Positions 49,901 through 61,200 of a stretch of DNA of 64,000 bases are shown here, one piece after another. Origin of the DNA: Lepisosteus oculatus (Eukaryota; Chordata; Actinopteri; Semionotiformes; Lepisosteidae); contig NC_090699.1 in the NCBI RefSeq assembly GCF_040954835.1, positions 13,571,817 to 13,635,816 of the forward strand, given 5' to 3'. The position numbers and the translations under genes were made by a program. Position 1 is the first letter of the stretch, and each line of letters opens with the position of its first letter. The notes beneath the pieces were generated by a model. It saw nothing but the letters and a program-made list of their open reading frames with translations. It did not search any database and was not told the origin of the DNA.

Positions 49901-52900
49901 GACAGGTCCACACAGACAAGACACTGCACACAGCGCTGAGACAGGTGAGACAGGTCCACACAGACAAGACACTGCACACAGCGCTGAGACAGGTGAGACA
50001 GGACAGGTCCACACAGACAAGACACTGCACACAGCACTGAGACAGGTGAGACAGGTCCACACAGACAAGACACTGCACACAGCGCTGAGACAGGTGAGAC
50101 AGGTCCACACAGACAAGACACTGCACACAGCACTGAGACAGGTGAGACAGGTCCACACAGACAAGACACTGCACACAGCGCTGAGACAGGTGAGACAGGT
50201 CCACACAGACAAGACACTGCACACAGCGCTGAGACAGGTGAGACAGGTCCACACAGACAAGACACTGCACACAGCGCTGAGACAGGTGAGACAGGTCCAC
50301 ACAGACAAGACACTGCACACAGTGCTGGGACAGGTCCACACAGACAAGACACTGCACACAGCACTGAGACAGGTCCACACAGACAAGACACTGCACACAG
50401 CGCTGAGACAGGTGAGACAGGTCCACACAGACAAGACACTGCACACAGCGCTGAGACAGGTGAGACAGGTCCACACAGACAAGACACTGCACACAGCGCT
50501 GAGACAGGTGAGACAGGTCCACACAGACAAGACACTGCACACAGTGCTGGGACAGGTCCACACAGACAAGACACTGCACACAGCACTGAGACAGGTCCAC
50601 ACAGACAAGACACTGCACACAGCGCTGAGACAGGTGAGACAGGTCCACACAGACAAGACACTGCACACAGTGCTGGGACAGGTCCACACAGACAAGACAC
50701 TGCACACAGCGCTGAGACAGGTGAGACAGGTCCACACAGACAAGACACTGCACACAGCGCTGAGACAGGTGAGACAGGTCCACACAGACAAGACACTGCA
50801 CACAGCGCTGAGACAGGTGAGACAGGTCCACACAGACAAGACACTGCACACAGTGCTGGGACAGGTCCACACAGACAAGACACTGCACACAGCACTGAGA
50901 CAGGTCCACACAGACAAGACACTGCACACAGCGCTGAGACAGGTGAGACAGGTCCACACAGACAAGACACTGCACACAGCGCTGAGACAGGTGAGACAGG
51001 TCCACACAGACAAGACACTGCACACAGTGCTGGGACAGGTCCACACAGACAAGACACTGCACACAGCACTGAGACAGGTCCACACAGACAAGACACTGCA
51101 CACAGCGCTGAGACAGGCAAGACAGGTCCACACAGACAAGACACTGCACACAGCGCTGAGACAGGCGAGACAGGTCCACACAGACAAGACACTGCACACA
51201 GCGCTGAGACAGGTGAGACAGGTCCACACAGACAAGACACTGCACACAGCGCTGAGACAGGCGAGACAGGTCCACACAGACAAGACACTGCACACAGCGC
51301 TGAGACAGGTGAGACAGGTCCACACAGACAAGACACTGCACACAGCGCTGAGACAGGCGAGACAGGTCCACACAGACAAGACACTGCACACAGTGCTGAG
51401 ACAGGCGAGACAGGTCCACACAGACAAGACACTGCACACAGCGCTGAGACAGGCGAGACAGGTCCACACAGACAAGACACTGCACACAGCGCTGAGACAG
51501 GCGAGACAGGTCCACACAGACAAGACACTGCACACAGTGCTGGGACAGGTCCACACAGACAAGACACTGCACACAGCGCTGAGACAGGCGAGACAGGTCC
51601 ACACAGACAAGACACAGGTCCACACATGTCGATTTGAAACTTCAATTGGAGAGCCTCCCTGGAGAAACAGATGGAAAGGGAGCCCAGTCGTTCCCCGAGC
51701 CGTACCTAGGGGGCGCTGTGCGGCACTCTTCCCCACAGGCCCCTCCCCCTGCCCCGGACTCCGCGTCCTGATTGGCCGCAGGGGGGTTGCGGTTCCGGCG
51801 GAAGCCGAAGATGGACAGCATGGTGCGCCTCTTCTTCCTGTGCGAGCGCAGCGACTGGGACTGGTGCAGAGCGGAGAGCTGGCTGCCAGGGGGACAGGCG
51901 GACAGAGGGAGACAGGGGGTTAATTCGGGTGCGTTCTCTGGCCGAGCGTCGAGTGGGGGGTGGCTCCCGCGGTATTGATTATTGATTGACTGGGTGCTGT
52001 CCGGAAACGCTCGGCTTCATTGCGGTGTCGCGGTGTCGATGGTATTCAGCGCTGTGAGGTTTCCCATCGACTTGTACTGTACAGTATAGCAGGCCTGGGA
52101 TCGGGGTCAGACTGGACTCAGGGCTTGGGGTTGGGGTTTGGAATGGACTCAGGGTTCAGGGTTCAGGGTTCAGCCTGGACACAGGGCTCGGGGTTCATGG
52201 TTCAGGGATCAGGCTGGACTTGTGGCTTGAGGCTCAGGGTTCAGGGATCAGGCTGGACTTGTGGCTTGGGGTTCAGGGTTCAGGGATCAGGCTGGACTTG
52301 TGGCTTGAGGTTCAGGGTTCAGGGATCAGGCTGGACTTGTGGCTTGAGGTTCAGGGCTTGGGGTTCAGGGATCAGGGATCAGGCTGGACTTGTGGCTTGA
52401 GGTTCAGGGCTTGGGGTTCAGGGATCAGGGATCAGGCTGGACTTGTGGCTTGAGGTTCAGGGCTTGGGGTTCAGGGATCAGGGATCAGGCTGGACTTGTG
52501 GCTTGAGGTTCAGGGCTTGGGGTTCAGGGTTCAGGGATCAGGCTGGACTTGTGGCTTGAGGTTCAGGGCTTGGGGTTCAGGGTTCAGGGATCAGGCTGGA
52601 CTTGTGGCTTGAGGTTCGGGGCTCCGGGTTCGAGCGAGGCCCCACCTGTCGGGCAGGACCCTCTTGGTGTAGAAGTCGGGCAGCCCGTCGTCCAGCCTCG
52701 TCACGGCGCCGTTCTCCGCACAGTGCTGCGCAGGCAGAGAGAGACAGACGGGTTAGGAACGGGGGGGCGGGAGGGGAGACCCCTCGACAAGAACCCCTCC
52801 AGGGCAGCTCGGGGACCCACAAAGCACTGGCGGCTCCGGATTCGAAAGAGTCAGGGAAAGTAAGAGGGAGAGAGAGACAGGCAGAAAGAGGAGAGAGACA

Positions 52901-54836
52901 GGTTAAAACAACAGTAAGAGAGAGACAGACTAGAGATCAGAGAGTGTTAGACAAGATGTTACTGACGAGTGTGAGAGAGAGAGACAGGCTAGAGATCAGA
53001 GAGTGTTAGACAAGATGTTACTGACAAGTGTGAGAGAGAGAGACAGGTCAGAGATCAGTGTTAGAAAAGGTGTTACTGGCGAGTGAGAGAGAGACAGGTT
53101 AAGAGGGAAGGAGAGGGAAACAGCCGACATCCAGAGAAACTCCTTAGAAACTGAGAAGAGTTGGGAGAGTTTAAACACCAGCGAGAGAGACAGGTTAGAA
53201 ATCAAACAGGCAGAGAGAGTTAACAGCAACAGAGAGACTGAAAGCTCAGAAAGCTGAAAAGAGGGTGAGACAGGTTGAGTACCAGTGAGAGAGACAGATG
53301 AGATTACGTGGTCAAGGTCAGGGTCAGAGTGTTAGACATGAGAGCGATTGTCTTAGAGCCAGGAAGAAGAGGAGGAAGAGAGAAACAGCTGGGATATAGG
53401 GAGGGAGACAAAGACAGGCAGAGACTGACGGAGACTCGTCTTTCGCTCACAGAGTTGTTGGGGATCTCCGGAGGGGCGGGGACTCGCCGGTGCCTCCTGG
53501 GCGGTCTTGGCCTCACCCTGGTCACGTGACGCAGTGGTGCACCCTGGGTGGGCAGGGCAGAGAGGGTTTCCCACGATGCCGAGTGGGAGAGGGGCGTGGA
53601 GAGGAGGGGAGGGGCTGAGGGAGGAGGGGAGGAGCTAGAGTCATCACCTAGACCTGAGGGAGAGAGACACAGAGGGGTTAAAAGAGTACATTAACACTGC
53701 ACTGAGAGAGAGGGGTTCATACAGACACACTGACTGGACACTCCAGTACATTAACACTGCACTGAGAGAGAGGGGTTCATACAGACACACTGACTGGACA
53801 CTCCAGTACATTAACACTGCACTGAGAGAGAGGGGTTCATACAGACACACTGACTGACTGGACACTCCAGTACATTAACACTGCACTGAGAGAGAGGGGT
53901 TCATACAGACACACTGACTGACTGGACACTCCAGTACATTAACACTGCACTGAGAGAGAGGGGTTCATACAGACACACTGACTGGACACTCCAGTACATT
54001 AACACTGCACTGAGAGAGAGGGGTTCATACAGACACACTGACTGACTGGACACTCCAGTACATTAACACTGCACTGAGAGAGAGGGGTTCATACAGACAC
54101 ACTGACTGACTGGACACTCCAGTACATTAACACTGCACTGAGAGAGAGGGGTTCATACAGACACACTGACTGGACACACCAGTAGATTCTCTACTTCTGT
54201 CTAGGAAGACAGAAGTAGAGAAAGGAGAAAGTCAAGAACAGCGAGATGATGGCAGGAGGAGAGAGAAGGGAGACTCTGCACCGAGAGGGACAGTGAACTC
54301 ACTCAGTCTGGTGGAAACTGGGCGGATTCTCCTCATTCTGGACGTCCGCTTCTTTATCGCTATAGTGTCCTGCAGGAAGGGGCAGAGATGCACAGGGCGA
54401 AGAGACAGAGGCCGGGGGCCCAATCCACATCCGCCATCATCACAAGCGTGTTCATAAATCCCGCCGAAACATTCCTTCCCCACGGCGGAGGCTGTGCAAG
54501 GCCAGAGTATCTTCTCGAACCCCCTGCCTGTCTTCCTGACACGCCAGAGACTGACCGCACACGGGAACATGCCCACCAGCGCGCACAAAAAGCCCCGCTC
54601 TCACACACACTCACACACTATGCTGGTGTCCGGTTCACACTTACAGACACGTATTCACAGACATACACACTCGCACTCACGATGCTAGTGCCCAGCTCAC
54701 ACTCAGAGACAAAGCGGGTGCCCAGCTCACACACACTTACATTCACAATGCGGGTGCCCAGCTTACACACACTCGCACAAACACTCAAGACACGGGTGCC
54801 CAGCTCACACTTTCACTCACTTTGCTGGAGCCCAGC

Positions 54837-54906
<70 letters not shown>

Positions 54907-55182
54907 CACGGGTGCCTACCTAAAACACTCACGACTCTGGTGCCCAACTCACACACACACAACGTCTTGTGCCCAGCTCACACATATTCACAAACCTGGT
55001 GCCCAGCACGCACGCACACACACTCACGATTTTGGTACCCAGCTCACACATTCCCGATGCTGGTGCCCATCTCACATACACAGTCACGATGCTGGTGCCC
55101 AGCTTAGACACACACACACACACACGCACTCTCGTGATACTGGTGCTCAGCTCACACACGCACTCATGATGCTGGTGCCCAG

Positions 55183-55222
<40 letters not shown>

Positions 55223-58200
55223 CATGATACTGGTGCTCAGCTCACACACGCACTCACGATGCTGGTGCCCAGCTCAAACACGCACACACACACTCTCTCG
55301 TGATACTGGTGCTCAGCTCACACACGCACTCACGATGCTGGTGCCCAGCTCTTCGTCAGTGATGTCCAGGGAGTCGCGGTGTCTCCTCCGGCTCGTGCCC
55401 GTGCCCGCGCCCTCCTCCTCCCGGGCCCAGTGCTTCACTTGGGACACATGGCGAGCCTGGGGGGGGCGACAGGCTCACGTTAAACAAGGCAGGAAATCAG
55501 AGTGAGAGTGTCCGTCGTCTTCCCGTCCAGGTGCTGGAGAAGATCAGTACTATCAGATCCGGGACTCTCCAGGGGTCCCAGACTCAAGTCATCTCTGGCG
55601 CTGGTCCAATGACACACAGCTGAGATCAGACTCTGGGAACGGGTCAGCCAGTCCCTCTGGCACCGGTCCGATCGGACGCCGCCGGGCTCAGACTCTGGGA
55701 ACGGGTCAGCCAGTCCCTCCGGCACCGGTCCGATCGGACGCCGCCGGGCTCAGACTCTGGGAACGGGTCTGCCAGTCCCTCCGGCACCGGTCCGATCGGA
55801 CGCCACTGGGCTCAGACTCTGGGAACGGGTCAGCCAGTCCCTCTGGCACCGGTCCGATCGGACACTGTGGGGCTCAGACTCTGGGAACGGGTCAGCCAGT
55901 CCCTCTGGCACCGGGCCGATCAGACACTGTGGGGCTCAGACTCTGGGAACGGGTCAGCCAGTCCCTCTGGCACCGGTCCGATCGGACACTGTGGGGCTCA
56001 GACTCTGGGAACGGGTCAGCCAGTCCCTCTGGCACCGGGCCGATCAGACACTGTGGGGCTCAGACTCTGGGAACGGGTCAGCCAGTCCCTCTGGCACTGG
56101 TCCGATCGGACGCCGCCGGGCTCAGACTCTGGGAACGGGTCAGCCAGTCCCTCCGGCACCGGTCCGATCGGACACTGTGGGGCTCAGACTCTGGGAACGG
56201 GTCAGCCAGTCCCTCTGGCACCGGTCCGATCGGACACTGCCGGGCTCAGACTCTGGGAACGGGTCAGCCAGTCCCTCCGGCACCGCTCCGATCGGACACT
56301 GTGGGGCTCAGACTCTGGGAACGGGTCAGTCAGTCCCTCCGGCACCGGTCCGATCGGACACTGCCGGGCTCAGGCTGTCCTGGAGATCCTGGAGTCTCCC
56401 CCTGCAGACATGAGCACTCAAACCCACACATATGGCCACAATATTAGGAACCCCGCAGGTCCAATACACAAACGGTCTTGGGGACAGGAGAACTGTGTTT
56501 GGGCTTAAGCAGTAATGGACCATCTCGGGCCAGAACTGCTGTTTGAGTCCCCTTCCTGCGACAACGGATCATGGCGTCGGGAACAGTGGTTCTGCAGGAA
56601 CACTGGGAACACTGGGATGGGACAGGATTGTGTGCCACTCACCAGAGTCTTGTGAGTAGCGTACAACTCCTGCAGAATCTGGTCCACAATGGAATTTGTG
56701 AGATAGGAGACTACAGACAGCTTCACCTCCCTGAGAGAGAGACAGGAAGAGAGGGAGAGGGGTTAATACAGACACACTGACTGACTGGACACTCCAGTAC
56801 ATCAACACTGCACTGAGAGAGAGGGGTTCATACAGACACACTGACTGACTGGACACTCCAGTACATTAACACTGCACTGAGAGAGAGGGGTTCATACAGA
56901 CACACTGACTGACTGGACAATCCAGTACATTAACACTGCACTGAGAGAGAGGGCTTCATACAGACACACTGACTGACTGGACACTCCAGTACATTAACAC
57001 TGCACTGAGAGAGAGGGGTTCATACAGACACACTGACTGGACACTCCAGTACATTAACACTGCACTGAGAGAGAGGGGTTCACACAGACACACTGACTGG
57101 ACACTCCAGTACATTAACACTGCACTGAGAGAGAGGGGTTCATACAGACACACTGACTGACTGGACACTCCAGTACATTAACACTGCACTGAGAGAGAGG
57201 GGTTCACACAGACACACTGACTGGACACTCCAGTACATTAACACTGCACTGAGAGAGAGGGGTTCATACAGACACACTGACTGACTGGACACTCCAGTAC
57301 ATTAACACTGCACTGAGAGAGAGGGGTTCATACAGACACACTGACTGACTGGACACTCCAGTACATTAACACTGCACTGAGAGAGAGGGGTTCATACAGA
57401 CACACTGACTGACTGGACACTCCAGTACATTAACACTGCACTGAGAGAGAGGGGTTCATACAGACACACTGACTGACTGGACACTCCAGTACATTAACAC
57501 TGCACTGAGAGAGAGGGGTTCATACAGACACACTGACTGACTGGACACTCCAGTACATTAACACTGCACTGAGAGAGAGGGGTTCACACAGACACACTGG
57601 CTGGACAGACTCACTCCAGGGCCCGGTGGATGTCCTGTCCTGCTCGCTCCATCAGGGCGGTGCGGATGGCGGAACGAGGGATGGAGACGCGGTCGGTGAC
57701 GGAGGAGAGGGGGGGGGTGAGGCGCTCGGCCTGCGTCGCGGACTGGGGGCACAGCTCCTGGCAGAGAGACACCATGGAGTCCACGATCACCTGGGGGCAG
57801 GAGGCAGCCGGTCAGCAGGGGCACAGGGGGCAGCGGCTGGAGGGAGAGGAGGAGGAGGAGGCCGGCGTCTTCCTCGGTACCTGCAGCTCCTTGTCGGCAG
57901 CCTTGGCGAGATCGCCGGCCAGAGAGTCCAGCCGCTGCCTGACCGGGCCGTCCACCGACAGCACATGGGCCAGCTCGCAGAGAGAGGGGTACAGCTGGGA
58001 GAGAGAGACAGGTTAATACACACACAGCTCATGGGCCAGCTCGCAGAGAGAGGGGTACAGCTGGGAGAGAGAGACAGGTTAATACACACACAGCTCATGG
58101 GCCAGCTCGCAGAGAGAGGGGTACAGCTGGGAGAGAGAGACAGGTTAATACACCCACAGCTCATGGGCCAGCTCGCAGAGAGAGGGGTACAGCTGGGAGA

Positions 58201-61200
58201 GACAGACAGGTTAATACACACACAGCTCATGGGCCAGCTCGCAGAGAGAGGGGTACAGCTGGGAGAGAGAGAGACAGACAGGTTAACACACACACAGCTC
58301 ATGGGCCAGCTCGCAGAGAGACGGGTACAGCTGGGAGAGAGAGACGGGTTAATACACACACAGCTCATGGGCCAGCTCGCAGAGAGAGGGGTACAGCTGG
58401 GAGAGAGAGAGACAGGTTAACACACCCACAGCTCATGGGCCAGCTCGCAGAGAGACGGGTACAGCTGGGAGAGAGAGACAGGTTAATACACACAGCACAT
58501 GGGCCAGCTCGCAGAGAGACGGGTACAGCTGGGAGAGAGAGAGACAGACAGGTTAACACACACACAGCTCATGGGCCAGCTCGCAGAGAGAGGGGTACAG
58601 CTGGGAGAGACAGACAGGTTAATACACACACAGCTCATGGGCCAGCTCGCAGAGAGAGGGGTACAGCTGGGAGAGAGAGAGACAGACAGGTTAACACACA
58701 CACAGCTCATGGGCCAGCTCGCAGAGAGACGGGTACAGCTGGGAGAGAGAGACGGGTTAATACACACACAGCTCATGGGCCAGCTTGCAGAGAGAGGGGT
58801 ACAGCTGGGAGAGAGAGAGACAGGTTAACACACCCACAGCTCATGGGCCAGCTCGCAGAGAGAGAGGTACAGCTGGGACAGAGAGAGAGAGAGACAGGTT
58901 AATACACCCACAGCACATGGGCCAGCTCGCAGAGAGAGGGGTACAGCTGGGAGAGAGAGAGACAGGTTAATACACACACAGCTCATGGGCCAGCTCGCAG
59001 AGAGAGAGGTACAGCTGGGACAGAGAGACAGACAGGTTAATACACACACAGCTCATGGGCCAGCTCGCAGAGAGAGGGGTACAGCTGGGAGAGAGAGACA
59101 GGTTAATACACACACAGCACATGGGCCAGCTCGCAGAGAGAGGGGTACAGCTGGGACAGAGAGACAGGTTAATACACCCACAGCTCATGGGCCAGCTCGC
59201 AGAGAGAGGGGTACAGCTGGGACAGAGAGACAGGTTAATACACACACAGCACATGGGCCAGCTCGCAGAGAGACGGGTACAGCTGGGAGAGAGAGACAGG
59301 TTAATACACACACAGCACATGGGCCAGCTCGCAGAGAGACAGGTACAGCTGGGAGAGAGAGACAGGTTAATACACACACAGCACATGGGCCAGCTCGCAG
59401 AGAGAGGGGTACAGCTGGGACAGAGAGACAGGTTAATACACACACAGCACATGGGCCAGCTCGCAGAGAGAGGGGTACAGCTGGGACAGAGAGAGACAGG
59501 TTAATACACACACAGCACATGGGCCAGCTCGCAGAGAGAGGGGTACAGCTGGGACAGAGAGAGACAGGTTAATACACACACAGCACATGGGCCAGCTCGC
59601 AGAGAGAGGGGTACAGCTGGGACAGAGAGACAGGTTAATACACACACAGCTCATGGGCCAGCTCGCAGAGAGAGGGGTACAGCTGGGAGAGAGAGAGACA
59701 GGTTAATACACACACAGCTCATGGGCCAGCTCGCAGAGAGAGAGGTACAGCTGGGACAGAGAGACAGGTTAATACACACACAGCACATGGGCCAGCTCGC
59801 AGAGAGAGGGGTACAGCTGGGACAGAGAGACAGGTTAATACACACACAGCACATGGGCCAGCTCGCAGAGAGAGGGGTACAGCTGGGACAGAGAGACAGG
59901 TTAATACACACACAGCTCATGGGCCAGCTCGCAGAGAGAGGGGTACAGCTGGGACAGAGAGACAGGTTAATACACACACAGCACATGGGCCAGCTCGCAG
60001 AGAGAGGGGTACAGCTGGGAGAGAGAGAGACAGGTTAATACACACACAGCTCATGGGCCAGCTCGCAGAGAGAGAGGTACAGCTGGGACAGAGAGACAGG
60101 TTAATACACACACAGCACATGGGCCAGCTCGCAGAGAGAGGGGTACAGCTGGGACAGAGAGACAGGTTAATACACACACAGCACATGGGCCAGCTCGCAG
60201 AGAGAGGGGTACAGCTGGGACAGAGAGACAGGTTAATACACACACAGCTCATGGGCCAGCTCGCAGAGAGAGGGGTACAGCTGGGAGAGAGAGACAGGTT
60301 AATACACCCACAGCACATGGGCCAGCTCGCAGAGAGAGGGGTACAGCTGGGAGAGAGGAGACAGGTTAATACACACACAGCACATGGGCCAGCTCGCAGA
60401 GAGAGGGGTACAGCTGGGACAGAGAGAGACAGGTTAACACAAAACAACACAGACCCACTAGGAGAGAGAGATGGGTTAACGCGTGAACAGAGAGAGAGAC
60501 ATGAGCTGAAGCAGAAAAACAGAGAGAGGAGAGTGACGTTAGTACACCAGTTCAGCGAAAGCCCTGGGTGAATGTGACTGGGGAAAGATGATGGGTTAGC
60601 AATACAGAGGACCAGGTCAATAACTCAGACAGAGGGCAAAGCTCAGTACACAGAGAGACGCAGAACTGAAGACAGCCAGCGCACTCAGGCACAGGAACAG
60701 GCAGAAGAAGCAGACCCTGAGACAGCGATCAGCGTCACAGACACTCCGAGAGGCAGACAGGCCTACAGCACACACAGATCAACACAGCAGGAGATTCAGA
60801 CCAGCTCAGTTGCTCAGAAAGGGAGACGCTCACCGCTCGGGAGTTCCTGGCCTCCTTCAGGACCTGTCTCGCTCCCTGCAGGTCTTCCCGAACGGCTTCA
60901 GCTGGGCAGCTTCGCAGCACACACACCTGCTGCTGAACACGCACACACAGCCTGTCCATCACCTGAGAGAGGAGAGGGGTTAATACAGAAACACTGACTG
61001 GACACTCCACTACATTAACACTGCACTGAGAGAGAGGGGTTCATACAGACACACTGACTGGACACTCCAGTACATTAACACTGCACTGAGAGAGAGGGGT
61101 TCATACAGACACACTGACTGACTGGACACTCCAGTACATTAACACTGCACTGAGAGAGAGGGGTTCATACAGACACACTGACTGGACACTCCAGTACATT

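Noticed and set aside
46519..51736. Minus-strand open frames of 1708, 1642 and 1587 codons, and plus-strand frames up to 643 codons
   Set aside because: They are open only because 36- and 48-bp repeat units are multiples of three without stops; several frames on both strands are open at once and the peptide is a monotonous repeat. The parts overlapping exons K and J coincide with them by chance.
55867..56508. 213-codon frame beginning [13 protein letters not shown]
   Set aside because: It overlaps a 62-bp array; similar peptides appear in the other plus frames because 62 is not a multiple of three and the unit lacks stops.
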